Positions 1-8,661 of a DNA stretch of 64,000 bases are shown here, piece after piece. The first letter of the stretch is position 1, and the number at the start of each line of letters is the position of its first letter. The translations under genes and the position numbers were made by a program. This DNA is from Grimontia indica. Its GTDB lineage: Bacteria; Pseudomonadota; Gammaproteobacteria; Enterobacterales; Vibrionaceae. Below the pieces are notes generated by a model. That model saw only the letters and a list, made by a program, of their open reading frames with translations, was not told the DNA's origin and did not search any database. The stretch lies in assembly GCF_000333895.2 (NCBI RefSeq), contig NZ_ANFM02000010.1, forward strand, positions 55,618 through 119,617, written 5' to 3'.

Positions 1-716
1 TAGCTGGTTGTGTCACAGTAACAGAGAAGCAAAATACCGCGAAGTTTGATAGCATTGACGCAGCTGAGTCCAGAATTTCGCTTGGTCTTGCCTATTTGAA
101 GGCAGGACAATGGGAGCGAGCGAGGCAAAATCTTGAAACGGCGGTGCAGTTTGCACCCACTTATTATCGCTCACTCATTTCCTTCGCCTACTATCTTCAG
201 GAAGTTGGCGAGTACGACCAAGCTGAACAACAGTACAAAACAGCGTTACGTCATTCACCACAAAATGGTGACGTTCAGAACAATTACGGCGTCTTTTTAT
301 GTCGACAGGAACGATACGACGAAGCGCAGCGGGCGTTTGCGAGGGCGATTGACCAACCATACTATTACAAGTTATCCGGTAGTTACGAAAACGCTGCTCT
401 TTGCGCAATGAAAGAGGGGAACAGGGGTAACGCGAAAGTATGGTTCGCCAAAGCTATTGACCATGAGCCGAACAGGCCTTTATCTTCCGTAAAACTCGCC
501 CGTATGGAAGTGGAAGACGATGAGCTGAATGAAGCGAGAATACGTCTTTTCCATTTTCACAAACGCTATGGCTATCAGCCTGCGACGCTGTTAATAATGA
601 ATGACCTGGAGAACAAAGCCGGACGGCCAAAGGAAGCGGAACGTTACGCGAGCCTGCTGGCTGACAAATTTCCCGAATCAAAAGAATTTAGACAGTACCT
701 GACGAATGAATACTGA
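1..716 (+). CDS. pilW: Type IV pilus biogenesis/stability lipoprotein PilW (5' partial)
   Basis: The reading frame is open from base 3 and runs off the left edge, so the start is outside the window. The first visible residues are A-G-C, and the two bases before them fit a Leu codon, so this is most likely the lipobox of an outer-membrane lipoprotein. The body is made of TPR repeats (for example around the YYRSLISFAYYLQEVGEYDQA and NNYGVFLCRQERYDEAQRA stretches). This is the architecture of PilW/PilF, the pilotin-like protein needed for PilQ secretin assembly and pilus stability. The stop codon overlaps the start of rodZ by 11 bp, so the two are translationally coupled. This gene order upstream of rodZ and ispG is typical of Vibrionaceae. 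Family assignment is confident; the missing part is only the signal peptide. Confidence 0.88.
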   Translation, partial: AGCVTVTEKQNTAKFDSIDAAESRISLGLAYLKAGQWERARQNLETAVQFAPTYYRSLISFAYYLQEVGEYDQAEQQYKTALRHSPQNGDVQNNYGVFLCRQERYDEAQRAFARAIDQPYYYKLSGSYENAALCAMKEGNRGNAKVWFAKAIDHEPNRPLSSVKLARMEVEDDELNEARIRLFHFHKRYGYQPATLLIMNDLENKAGRPKEAERYASLLADKFPESKEFRQYLTNEY

Positions 717-1680
717 ACAAAACGAAGAACAGCAGTTTGAGGTTGAGTCGACACATCCGGGAACGGTTTTGCGACAAGCCCGAGAGGCGATGGGGCTATC
801 CGCTCAGGATGTGGCTGACCGCCTGAGACTTCGTGTTTCCGTTATTCAAGACCTGGAAGAAAACTGCTGCGATGAAAAACAGATAACCACGTTTACACGT
901 GGTTATATTCGTTCATATGCCAAGCTGGTCGGCGTAAACGCTGACCAACTCCTGCACACATTTAAGCCTGCACCCGAAGCAGAAGATAACGTGCAGAAGA
1001 TGCAAAGCTTCTCGCGAAAGACCCGTCGTGACAAAGACGATAGCCGCGTCATGAGTCTGACCTGGGTTATTTTGGCTGTGGCTGTGGGTTTGACAGCGTT
1101 TTGGTGGTGGCAGAACCAACAAAACGATCCTCTACTCTCACTACCGGAAGGGACCAACCTTCTCGCCTCTATCACAGAAGAAACACCTGCAGCCGCTGAC
1201 CTAAGCGAAGGTTTGGAAAATCAGCAGGTTCAGGATGTGACCGAAAGTATCGCTCCTGCTCTAATAGAAGCAGAAGACAACAATACCGTGGCAGAAGAGA
1301 CAGTCACCGAGGTTGTGCCTGAAGTCGAGACCGAGTCCCCAGTTGGGCAAGAATCTGCACCGCAAGAAGTCGCTGAAACTTCAACAGTGGTTGAAGCGCC
1401 AGAACAGGTTGAAGAAACTGTTTCGACCCCGGTGGTGACGGAGCCGACTTTATCTTTATCCTTTAATGGCGATTGTTGGGTGGATATCCGCGATGCCAGT
1501 GGCAAACGTCTGCTGACAGGGATAAAATCTGCAGGCGAAACCGTTGAACTATCCGGTGATACACCGTTTAAGTTGGTGCTGGGTGCACCAGCTGCTGTGA
1601 GTCTTGCCTACAATGGCGAGAACGTTGATCTGAGTGGCTACCCATCAGGACGGGTAGCGCGTTTGAGCCTTCCAAAGTAA
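706..1680 (+). CDS. rodZ: Cytoskeleton-associated cell-shape protein RodZ
   Basis: 324 residues. An N-terminal helix-turn-helix domain (about residues 15-90, with PGTVLRQAREAMGLS) is the part that binds MreB in this family. A single membrane segment follows near residues 117-136, then a long periplasmic linker rich in Glu, Val, Thr and Pro (about 150-245). The C-terminal DUF4115 beta domain covers about 246-324. RodZ links MreB filaments to the periplasmic wall-elongation machinery. It starts inside the 3' end of pilW and is followed 15 bp later by ispG, as in many gammaproteobacteria. The low-complexity linker is normal for the family. Confidence 0.93.
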   Translation: MNTEQNEEQQFEVESTHPGTVLRQAREAMGLSAQDVADRLRLRVSVIQDLEENCCDEKQITTFTRGYIRSYAKLVGVNADQLLHTFKPAPEAEDNVQKMQSFSRKTRRDKDDSRVMSLTWVILAVAVGLTAFWWWQNQQNDPLLSLPEGTNLLASITEETPAAADLSEGLENQQVQDVTESIAPALIEAEDNNTVAEETVTEVVPEVETESPVGQESAPQEVAETSTVVEAPEQVEETVSTPVVTEPTLSLSFNGDCWVDIRDASGKRLLTGIKSAGETVELSGDTPFKLVLGAPAAVSLAYNGENVDLSGYPSGRVARLSLPK

Positions 1681-1695
1681 TCCAGAGTACACCTA

Positions 1696-2814
1696 ATGCA
1701 TACCGAATCTCCTATTAAACGTCGTCCGTCTACGCGTATTTATGTGGGCGATGTGCCAATTGGCGATGGCGCTCCGATCGCAGTTCAATCAATGACGAAC
1801 ACCCGCACAACCGACGTGGAAGCGACGGTTGCTCAGATCAAAGCACTGGAAAAAGTGGGTGCAGACATCGTGCGCGTTTCTGTGCCGACCATGGACGCCG
1901 CCGAAGCGTTCAAACTGATCAAACAGCAGTGCTCCATCCCATTGGTTGCTGATATTCACTTTGACTACCGTATTGCCCTCAAGGTGGCAGAATATGGCGT
2001 TGATTGTCTTCGTATTAACCCTGGCAATATTGGTAACGAACAACGTATCCGCTCTGTGGTTGACGCAGCGCGTGACAAGAACATTCCGATCCGTATTGGC
2101 GTGAACGGTGGTTCGCTGGAGCGTGATATTCAAGAAAAATATGGCGAGCCGACACCAGAAGCACTGGTGGAATCGGCGATGCGCCATGTTGATATTCTGG
2201 ATCGCCTCAACTTTGACCAGTTTAAAGTGAGTGTGAAGGCGTCTGATGTATTCCTGGCCGTTGAATCTTACCGTCAACTGGCAAAACGCATTGATCAACC
2301 TCTGCACCTTGGTATTACCGAGGCAGGTGGTGCGCGTGCAGGTTCAGTGAAATCTGCAGTTGGCCTTGGCATGCTGCTAAGTGAAGGCATTGGTGATACC
2401 CTGCGTATCTCATTGGCGGCTGATCCAGTAGAAGAAATCAAAGTCGGTTTCGATATTTTAAAATCACTGCGTATCCGTTCACGCGGTGTGAATTTTATTG
2501 CCTGCCCAACATGCTCCCGTCAGGAGTTTGATGTGATTGGTACCGTAAACGCACTGGAACAGCGTCTGGAAGATGTTGTTGTGCCTATGGACGTTTCAGT
2601 GATTGGCTGTGTGGTTAACGGGCCGGGTGAAGCTGAAGTATCACACATCGGTGTGGCTGGTGGTAACAAACGCAGCGCGTATTACGATGATGGCAAACGC
2701 CAGAAAGAACGTTTTGAAAATGACAACCTGATCGATCAGCTGGAAGCGAAGATCCGGGCGAAAGCGTCAATGTTGGATGAAAACAACCGCATCGACGTGA
2801 ACACACAAGAGTAA
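1696..2814 (+). CDS. ispG: (E)-4-hydroxy-3-methylbut-2-enyl-diphosphate synthase IspG
   Basis: 372 residues, full length. IspG converts 2-C-methyl-D-erythritol 2,4-cyclodiphosphate to HMBPP in the MEP isoprenoid pathway, using a [4Fe-4S] cluster and flavodoxin or ferredoxin. The N-terminal TIM-barrel shows the substrate-binding stretch [13 protein letters not shown]. The cluster ligands are visible as Cys270 and Cys273 ([10 protein letters not shown]), Cys305 (GCVVNGPGE) and Glu312. It sits 15 bp after rodZ, probably in the same transcript. dxs and ispA, from the start of the MEP pathway and from prenyl elongation, are about 40 kb away in this window. Confidence 0.97.
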   Translation: MHTESPIKRRPSTRIYVGDVPIGDGAPIAVQSMTNTRTTDVEATVAQIKALEKVGADIVRVSVPTMDAAEAFKLIKQQCSIPLVADIHFDYRIALKVAEYGVDCLRINPGNIGNEQRIRSVVDAARDKNIPIRIGVNGGSLERDIQEKYGEPTPEALVESAMRHVDILDRLNFDQFKVSVKASDVFLAVESYRQLAKRIDQPLHLGITEAGGARAGSVKSAVGLGMLLSEGIGDTLRISLAADPVEEIKVGFDILKSLRIRSRGVNFIACPTCSRQEFDVIGTVNALEQRLEDVVVPMDVSVIGCVVNGPGEAEVSHIGVAGGNKRSAYYDDGKRQKERFENDNLIDQLEAKIRAKASMLDENNRIDVNTQE

Positions 2815-2867
2815 GCGCAGCGCGCTCACTTACAGCTAGAACAAACAGATCGGTTACGAGAGTTAAC

Positions 2868-4136
2868 GTGGCAAAAACTATTCAAGCAATCCGAGGCATG
2901 AACGACTGCCTCCCAACACAGTCTCCACTTTGGCAAAAAGTCGAAGGCACTGTTAAAGACGTTATCAGCGCATACGGTTACAGCGAAGTGCGCATGCCGA
3001 TCGTGGAAATGACTCATCTATTCAGCCGCGCCATTGGTGAAGTGACCGACGTGGTTGAGAAAGAAATGTACACCTTCGAGGACCGCAACGGCGACAGCCT
3101 GACTTTGCGTCCTGAAGGCACAGCGGGCTGTGTGCGCGCCGGTATCGAGAACGGTTTGCTTTACAACCAGGAGCAACGTCTGTGGTACGTTGGTCCAATG
3201 TTCCGTCATGAGCGTCCACAGAAAGGCCGTTACCGTCAGTTCCACCAGTTTGGCGTGGAAGTGTTTGGCCTGAACGGCCCTGATGTTGACGCTGAACTTA
3301 TCATGATGACTGCACGCCTTTGGCGTAAGCTGGGCATCCATGAACATGTGCGTCTGGAACTGAACTCTATCGGTTCGTTGGAAGCACGTGCGAATTATCG
3401 TGAAGCGCTAGTGGAATTCTTGATGCAGCATGAAGCGATCTTGGATGAAGATTGCAAACGCCGCATGCATACCAATCCACTGCGAGTGCTGGATACCAAG
3501 AATGCGGATATCCAAGCGGTATTGACCGATGCACCGAAGCTTTCGGAGTATCTGGATGAAGAATCAAAACAACATTTTGCAGGTCTTTGTGAACTGTTGG
3601 ACGCAGCAGGTATCCAATACACGGTAAACGAGAAACTGGTTCGCGGTCTGGACTATTACAACCGTACCGTTTTCGAGTGGATCACTGAAAGCCTGGGCTC
3701 TCAAGGTACAGTTTGTGGCGGTGGCCGCTACGACGGTCTGGTTGAGCAACTGGGCGGTAAAGCTACCCCGGCAGTCGGTTTTGCAATGGGCGTTGAGCGT
3801 CTGGTGCTTCTGATGGAAACGCTGGAACTTGATGATACCCGAGCTGCGGTTGACGTATACATGGTCACTGCAGGCGAAGGCACGCTGGTAGCGGGCATGC
3901 AACTGGCTGAGAAACTGCGTGAGCAGGTTCCTGGTCTGCGCGTGATGACCCACTTTGGCGGCGGTAACTTTAAGAAGCAATTCAAACGCGCTGACAAAGT
4001 TGGTGCGTCGGTGGCTCTGGTACTTGGCGAAGATGAAGTCGCTAACAACCAAGTAACCTTCAAAGATCTTAAAGGCGGCGAACAGCTGACCATTTCTCAG
4101 GATGAAGTAGCCGATAAACTGGCTCAACGAGTTTAA
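2868..4136 (+). CDS. hisS: Histidine--tRNA ligase (HisRS)
   Basis: 422 residues, starting at a GTG codon. This class II synthetase charges tRNA-His. The family start [16 protein letters not shown] fits this codon and no earlier start gives a family-like N-terminus. Motif 2 is the [20 protein letters not shown] stretch, the histidine-specific loop is [13 protein letters not shown], motif 3 is GFAMGVERL, and the anticodon-binding domain occupies the last 95 or so residues. The gene lies between ispG (53 bp upstream) and yfgM (13 bp downstream) in the conserved ispG-hisS-yfgM-bamB-der order. Confidence 0.97.
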   Translation: MAKTIQAIRGMNDCLPTQSPLWQKVEGTVKDVISAYGYSEVRMPIVEMTHLFSRAIGEVTDVVEKEMYTFEDRNGDSLTLRPEGTAGCVRAGIENGLLYNQEQRLWYVGPMFRHERPQKGRYRQFHQFGVEVFGLNGPDVDAELIMMTARLWRKLGIHEHVRLELNSIGSLEARANYREALVEFLMQHEAILDEDCKRRMHTNPLRVLDTKNADIQAVLTDAPKLSEYLDEESKQHFAGLCELLDAAGIQYTVNEKLVRGLDYYNRTVFEWITESLGSQGTVCGGGRYDGLVEQLGGKATPAVGFAMGVERLVLLMETLELDDTRAAVDVYMVTAGEGTLVAGMQLAEKLREQVPGLRVMTHFGGGNFKKQFKRADKVGASVALVLGEDEVANNQVTFKDLKGGEQLTISQDEVADKLAQRV

Positions 4137-4149
4137 GAGAGGACAAAAC

Positions 4150-4755
4150 GTGGACGTCTACACCACAGAAGAACAACAAGTTGAAGCGATTAAAAAGTGG
4201 TGGCGGGATAACGGCAAAGCCGTTGTCCTCGGCGCAGTAATCGGTTTGGGCGGCCTTTATGGATGGCGTTATTACCAATCGGAAATGGAAACCAGCCGTG
4301 AGCAGGCATCAGAAGCGTATACACAAGTAGTAAGCGCACTGGTTGCAGGCGATGCGCAGGCGGAAGAGAAAGCGACAGCTTTCATCGGTGATAATGAAGG
4401 CTCTTACGCGACCCTGCTTGAGCTGCAATTGGCGAAGTCGTTTGTTGATGCAGGCGATCTGACCAAAGCGGCCGAGCAACTGCGTAAAGTGCAGTCCTCA
4501 AAAGACGAAACACTGAAAACACTGGCGACAGTTCGTTTAGCACGTGTTGAAGCAGAGCAGGGTAACTACGACGCTGCACTGACACAACTGAACAGTGTAA
4601 CGGCGGAAAGCTGGAAAGCACAGGTTGAAGAACTTCGCGGCGATATCGAGCTGCGTAAAGGCGATACAGCCGCAGCGCGTTCTGCTTATGCAGCTTCCAT
4701 TGCAGCAGCGACCAACCCAGTTGTTCAGATGAAACTGGACAACCTGTCTCAATAA
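4150..4755 (+). CDS. yfgM: YfgM family protein, ancillary SecYEG translocon subunit
   Basis: 201 residues with a GTG start. A short cytosolic N-terminus (MDVYTTEEQQVEAIKKWWRDNG) is followed by one membrane segment at about residues 24-41. A periplasmic TPR-like helical domain then runs to the end (NYDAALTQLNSV, KGDTAAARSAYAAS). In E. coli YfgM associates with SecYEG and the chaperone PpiD and helps hand proteins to periplasmic chaperones. The neighbour bamB, 9 bp downstream, is also an envelope-protein assembly factor. The length matches the family. Confidence 0.9.
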   Translation: MDVYTTEEQQVEAIKKWWRDNGKAVVLGAVIGLGGLYGWRYYQSEMETSREQASEAYTQVVSALVAGDAQAEEKATAFIGDNEGSYATLLELQLAKSFVDAGDLTKAAEQLRKVQSSKDETLKTLATVRLARVEAEQGNYDAALTQLNSVTAESWKAQVEELRGDIELRKGDTAAARSAYAASIAAATNPVVQMKLDNLSQ

Positions 4756-4764
4756 GGTCTGAGT

Positions 4765-5925
4765 ATGATGCGTAAGGGATGGAAACGTGTTGGTGCAGTT
4801 GCCTTGCTGGGAACACTGCTGATTGGCTGTGCGGGTGAGGAAGATTCCATCCAGATGGCACCCGTGCCAGTGGTTGAGAGCGAATTCACCCTGAGTCAGG
4901 TTTGGAAGTCCAGTGTAGGTAACGGTGTTGGAAATTATTTCAGCAACCTGTCTCCTGTACAGGCTTATGGCAAAGTGTTTGCGGCTGATCGCCAAGGTGT
5001 GGTTAAAGCCATGGACACTGAAACCGGTTCGACCCTTTGGAGTGTCGATCTGGGTGAAGATTCTGCCGCACTGATCTCCGGAGGTCTGACGGCCTCTTAC
5101 GGTAAGATCTACTTGGGGACCGAAACTGGTGCGTTGATTGCGTTGGATGAAGAAACCGGAGAAACCGTTTGGCGTAGCAACGCAGGCGGCGAAATCCTTT
5201 CTAAGCCTTTGGCAGATGAAAGTCTGGTGATTGTTAACACCAGCCGTGGTGAACTGGCTGCATTTGATGCAGAATCCGGTGAAGAACGTTGGCGTATTTC
5301 CAGTGACGTGCCAAACCTGACATTGCGTGGAGACAGCTCTCCGGTATCAACGTCAGGTGGTGTGTTCTGGGGCATGGCAAACGGGCGTCTGGGTGCTGCA
5401 TTCGTTGAGAATGGCAACATCATCTGGCAACAGCCGATTGCGAGCCCGAAAGGTGCCACTGAAATCGACCGCTTGGTTGATGTTGATGCGACACCTGTGA
5501 TTGACGGCGCACTGCTTTACGCGGTGGGTTACAATGGCCAATTGGTTGCGATTGACCTGCGTTCAGGTCGCCCTGCGTGGAAACGCACTTACAGTTCATC
5601 GACTGACTTTTTGGTGGCGGGAAGCTATCTGTTTCTTATCACTGACAAAGATCATGTGGTGGCAGTAGATGCGCGCAGTGGCACTGAGCTTTGGCAGAAC
5701 CGCGATTTGGAGTACCGTCAGTTGACGGCACCAGTGGCTATTTCCGGTTACGTTGTAGTGGGTGATGCAGAAGGCTATCTGCATTGGATGGACCCGAACT
5801 CTGGTGAGTTTGTGGCGCAGCAGCAACTGGATGACAGCGGTTTTGCGGTGAGCCCATTAAACGTAGATGGCGGTTATATCGTCACAACCCGTGATGGCAC
5901 AATAAGTAAGAAGCAAGTACAGTAA
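4765..5925 (+). CDS. bamB: Outer membrane protein assembly factor BamB
   Basis: 386 residues. A lipoprotein signal peptide ends in the lipobox LIGC (Cys22). The rest is an eight-bladed beta-propeller of PQQ-type repeats, seen as recurring motifs such as GSTLWSVDLGED, GETVWRSNAGGE, GEERWRISSDV, GRPAWKRTYSS and GTELWQNRDLE. BamB is a scaffold lipoprotein of the BAM complex that inserts beta-barrel proteins in the outer membrane. Two Met codons are adjacent at the start; the first is taken. It follows yfgM by 9 bp and is followed by an inverted repeat and then der. Confidence 0.95.
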   Translation: MMRKGWKRVGAVALLGTLLIGCAGEEDSIQMAPVPVVESEFTLSQVWKSSVGNGVGNYFSNLSPVQAYGKVFAADRQGVVKAMDTETGSTLWSVDLGEDSAALISGGLTASYGKIYLGTETGALIALDEETGETVWRSNAGGEILSKPLADESLVIVNTSRGELAAFDAESGEERWRISSDVPNLTLRGDSSPVSTSGGVFWGMANGRLGAAFVENGNIIWQQPIASPKGATEIDRLVDVDATPVIDGALLYAVGYNGQLVAIDLRSGRPAWKRTYSSSTDFLVAGSYLFLITDKDHVVAVDARSGTELWQNRDLEYRQLTAPVAISGYVVVGDAEGYLHWMDPNSGEFVAQQQLDDSGFAVSPLNVDGGYIVTTRDGTISKKQVQ

Positions 5926-5947
5926 ATACAGTTGCTTATCAATTATT

Positions 5948-5977
5948 CGGCTCCTGATCCTGACCGGTCAGGAGCCG
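5948..5977 (+). terminator. Inverted repeat between bamB and der
   Basis: A 10-bp perfect stem (CGGCTCCTGA / TCAGGAGCCG) with a 10-nt loop lies 22 bp after the bamB stop. The T-tract after it is poor, so it is a weak terminator or an mRNA-stabilising hairpin rather than a clear end point. Confidence 0.5.
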
Positions 5978-6013
5978 CTGTTATTAATGAATTTGAGATT
6001 TTAAGAGGTCAGT

Positions 6014-7507
6014 ATGATTCCTGTAGTAGCCCTGGTAGGGCGTCCTAATGTGGGGAAGTCGACACTCTTTAACCGGCTAACAAGGACGCGCGATGCGCTC
6101 GTTGCCGATTTTCCGGGTTTGACCAGGGATCGTAAGTACGGAAAAGCTATGCTGGGTGAGCATGAGTTCATCGTGGTGGACACCGGTGGTATCGACGGTA
6201 CCGAAGAGGGTGTAGAAACCAAGATGGCTGAGCAGTCACTGGCAGCGATTGAAGAAGCCGATGTTGTGCTGTTTATGGTTGATGGCCGTGCGGGTCTGAC
6301 CGTTGCCGATGAAGCAATTGCGCACCACCTGCGTAGCCGTGAAAAGAAAACCTTCCTTGTCGTCAACAAAGTTGATGGCATTGATGCAGACGCAGCAAGT
6401 GCGGAGTTTTGGCAGTTGGGCATGCCAGACATGTACCAGATTGCAGCCGCACATGGTCGTGGTGTACTCGCTTTGATCGATCGCGCACTGAAGCCGTTCG
6501 CAGAAGAGCTCGCGAGCGAAGAAGGTGAAGAAGGTTTGGTCGACCTGACGGGCGAACAAGATGCCGAAGACGAAGATAAAGATCTGACCGAAGAAGATGC
6601 AGAATCTGCATTGGAGCGTCTGCGTAACCTGCCAATCAAATTCGGTATCATCGGTCGTCCAAACGTGGGTAAATCGACCCTGACTAACCGTATCCTTGGC
6701 GAAGACCGCGTCGTAGTTTACGACATGCCGGGCACAACGCGCGATTCCATCTACATTCCAATGGAGCGTGACGGCCGTGAGTACGTGATCATTGATACCG
6801 CAGGTGTTCGCCGACGTAAGCGTGTTAACGAGAAAGTTGAGAAGTTCTCTGTTATCCAGACACTGAAGGCGATCGAAGACTCGAACGTTGTGCTGCTGGT
6901 TATTGACGCGCGCGAGAACATTTCGGATCAGGATTTGAGCTTGTTGGGCTTTGCATTGAACGCAGGTCGTTCGATCGTCATCGCTGTAAACAAGTGGGAT
7001 GGTCTGGACAGCGATGTGAAAGAGCGCGTGAAGTCAGAGCTTGACCGTCGTCTTGGCTTTGTTGATTTCGCCCGTATTCACTTTATCTCTGCATTGCATG
7101 GTACAGGTGTGGGTCACCTGTTTGAGTCGATTCAGGAAGCATATGAGTCTGCGACCAAGCGAATCAGCACCGCGATGCTGACCCGCATCATGAGCATGGC
7201 TCAGGATGATCACCAGCCACCTATGATCCGTGGCCGTCGCGTGAAGCTGAAGTATGCACATGCGGGTGGTTACAACCCACCGATTTTCGTTATTCACGGA
7301 AACCTGGTGAAAGAACTGCCTGATTCGTACAAGCGTTACCTGATGAACTACTACCGTAAGTCTCTGGAAATCATGGGTACACCTATCCGTATTCAGTTCC
7401 AGAACAGCGAGAACCCGTTTGAAGGTAAGAAAGAGAAGCTAACCATTTCTCAGGCGCGTCAACGTAAGCGTCTGATGGACATGGTGAAAACCCGCGGCAA
7501 AAAGTAA
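6014..7507 (+). CDS. der: Ribosome biogenesis GTPase Der (EngA)
   Basis: 497 residues. Two tandem GTPase domains each have the full motif set. P-loops GRPNVGKST are at residues 9-17 and 214-222, G3 motifs are DTGG and DTAG, and G4 motifs are NKVD and NKWD. An acidic linker (about 165-200) separates them, and the C-terminal KH-like domain has the family pattern ([15 protein letters not shown]). Der acts in 50S subunit maturation. A good SD (AAGAGG) precedes the ATG. A strong terminator follows, closing the cluster. Confidence 0.97.
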   Translation: MIPVVALVGRPNVGKSTLFNRLTRTRDALVADFPGLTRDRKYGKAMLGEHEFIVVDTGGIDGTEEGVETKMAEQSLAAIEEADVVLFMVDGRAGLTVADEAIAHHLRSREKKTFLVVNKVDGIDADAASAEFWQLGMPDMYQIAAAHGRGVLALIDRALKPFAEELASEEGEEGLVDLTGEQDAEDEDKDLTEEDAESALERLRNLPIKFGIIGRPNVGKSTLTNRILGEDRVVVYDMPGTTRDSIYIPMERDGREYVIIDTAGVRRRKRVNEKVEKFSVIQTLKAIEDSNVVLLVIDARENISDQDLSLLGFALNAGRSIVIAVNKWDGLDSDVKERVKSELDRRLGFVDFARIHFISALHGTGVGHLFESIQEAYESATKRISTAMLTRIMSMAQDDHQPPMIRGRRVKLKYAHAGGYNPPIFVIHGNLVKELPDSYKRYLMNYYRKSLEIMGTPIRIQFQNSENPFEGKKEKLTISQARQRKRLMDMVKTRGKK

Positions 7508-7529
7508 CTCTCTGCCACTAAATACCAAG

Positions 7530-7554
7530 AGCCGACCTAAAGGTCGGCTTTTTT
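7530..7554 (+). terminator. Rho-independent terminator after der
   Basis: Perfect 9-10 bp stem AGCCGACCT / AGGTCGGCT with a two-base loop, followed by a run of T. It lies 22 bp after the der stop codon. Confidence 0.9.
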
Positions 7555-7743
7555 ACGCCCGTAAAAAACGGATTGCATCTGGATAGATGAAGGTTGAATG
7601 ACAGCCCATGTAATTTAGACAAAAGTGTCATCTTTCCGTGTTTCCCGCCCGTAATTTGAGCTGTTAGCCTCGATAAGGGCTATCAGATTGGGCTGATTGA
7701 ACGCTAATTCAGTCTGATCTGACCGTCGAATGAGGAAATTTAG

Positions 7744-7827
7744 ATGATCTTCGTCACAAAAAATAAGCAATTAGGCGTGAAATATCGTTCTAGGAAGGAA
7801 AGGCGAATTATTACGCGGCTACTATGA
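7744..7827 (+). CDS. Possible 27-residue peptide, unknown
   Basis: ATG preceded by GAGGA at 7-bp spacing, encoding a Lys/Arg-rich 27-residue peptide (begins MIFVTKNKQLG, ends RRIITRLL) and stopped by TGA. Nothing recognisable. It lies in the der-yfgJ gap just left of the GATC cluster. It could be a chance ORF; the SD spacing is the only support. Confidence 0.2.
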   Translation: MIFVTKNKQLGVKYRSRKERRIITRLL

Positions 7828-8095
7828 CAGCTATAATTTATAAAATATCGAAATCAATGGTATTTAATTTATACATCGACATTTTATCCTTTTAAAAATC
7901 CATATGCAGAACATGTAACTTATGCTTTCGGGGGTTGTATTGATAAATATTTTTTTAGGGGGTGATCGCTGATCGGATCCCATAATCGCTGCGATCTGAC
8001 GATCTTTATAGGATCCAGCACTAGGCTGCTCGTTTTGCCAGCATCTAAGGGTTAGAATAACGGTAAAAGGATCTTTGTGCATCCTTTGACCAAAA
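7800..8095. other. crtS: Candidate crtS (chromosome 2 replication trigger site) in the der-yfgJ gap
   Basis: The gap between der and yfgJ is about 620 bp and holds no clear gene. From about 7830 it is very AT-rich. It then carries seven GATC sites within about 110 bp (7964, 7971, 7976, 7993, 8001, 8012, 8070), far above chance, and an inverted repeat AAAGGAT / ATCCTTT at 8066-8087. From established knowledge, crtS in Vibrio cholerae, the chromosome 1 locus bound by RctB whose duplication licenses chromosome 2 initiation, lies in the intergenic region just upstream of the yfgJ-xseA-guaBA genes. The synteny here is the same. The assignment rests on position and site composition; an alignment to a known crtS was not possible. 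Confidence 0.55.
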
Positions 8096-8126
8096 AACTG
8101 CGAAGTGAAAAGCTAAGGAAACCTGA

Positions 8127-8360
8127 ATGGGAAATCATTGCCCTGAATGCGAGAGTGACTTGGTGTGGGACAACGGCACTTACCGTTGTGAAACCTGCGA
8201 GAAAAGTTTTGTAAAACAGGCTTTTTGTGCCACTTGCGACGCGCTATTGGAAAAGCTTCAGGCTTGTGGGGCGACCAGCTATTTCTGCAATAGCTGCAAC
8301 GAGCTGAAATCGAAGTCGAGCGCGAGAATCGTTTTTGAAGAACAAAAAACGGTGTCCTGA
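8127..8360 (+). CDS. yfgJ: YfgJ family double zinc ribbon protein
   Basis: 77 residues. Four CxxC knuckles (Cys5/8, 21/24, 34/37, 54/57) would build two zinc ribbons; the opening CPECESDLVWDNGTYRCE is characteristic of the YfgJ (DUF1407) family. Its biochemical role is not established. E. coli has the same order der-yfgJ-xseA. An SD (AAGGA) precedes the ATG. The stop codon sits in the loop of a hairpin that also serves as the terminator of xseA from the other strand. Confidence 0.85.
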   Translation: MGNHCPECESDLVWDNGTYRCETCEKSFVKQAFCATCDALLEKLQACGATSYFCNSCNELKSKSSARIVFEEQKTVS

Positions 8361-8370
8361 GACACCGTTT
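8344..8370 (-). terminator. Terminator hairpin between yfgJ and xseA (better oriented for xseA)
   Basis: A 10-bp stem AAACGGTGTC / GACACCGTTT with a four-base loop. Read on the minus strand it is followed by six T, so it was built to end xseA transcripts; on the plus strand the T-run is only three bases, starting within the stem. It is now separated from the xseA stop codon by the MITE at 8398-8661. Confidence 0.8.
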
Positions 8371-8397
8371 CACCTTTCTGGTTAAAGATCCTTTTTA

Positions 8398-8661
8398 GGG
8401 GCTGTTGACCTTTGGTGATGATTTTTGCAGCAGTTTGTGGGGATTTTATGCAAGGCAGAAGCTTCGATGTGTAGCTCGCCTACATGAGAAGCTGATAACG
8501 CAGCAGAAATACCCCACAAACGCTGCCCGAAGGGTTCTGCTCTAACCGTTTTATGCTTTGTTGAGGTGTATTTGCTTAGAATCACTAGGCGGCACACACC
8601 TCGCCGCGCCTAAAACGCTTATAGCTAGAACTAAATTTAACCACCAAAGATCAACAGCCCC
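8398..8661. mobile_element. 264-bp MITE with 22-bp terminal inverted repeats, TA target duplication
   Basis: The two ends are inverted copies: GGGGCTGTTGACCTTTGGTG on the left and GGGGCTGTTGATCTTTGGTG when the right end is read on the minus strand (20 of 22 bases agree over 22). Each end abuts TA (8396-8397 and 8662-8663). The interior has no coding capacity and consists of two further long imperfect palindromes, 8427-8526 and 8534-8631, so the whole element can fold. A second copy starts at 63949 with the same TA flank and one mismatch in its 52 visible bases. TA duplication is typical of IS630/Tc1-mariner type transposition (inference). The right end forms the last base of the xseA stop codon. 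Confidence 0.88.

Noticed and set aside
3564..4127. 187-residue open frame antisense to hisS
   Set aside because: Shadow of hisS codon usage; no recognisable domain and no SD.
7964..8073. GATC cluster as a chromosomal origin (oriC)
   Set aside because: No DnaA-box cluster (TTATCCACA-like) was seen and the neighbours are der and yfgJ, not gidA/mioC/dnaA. The position fits crtS much better.
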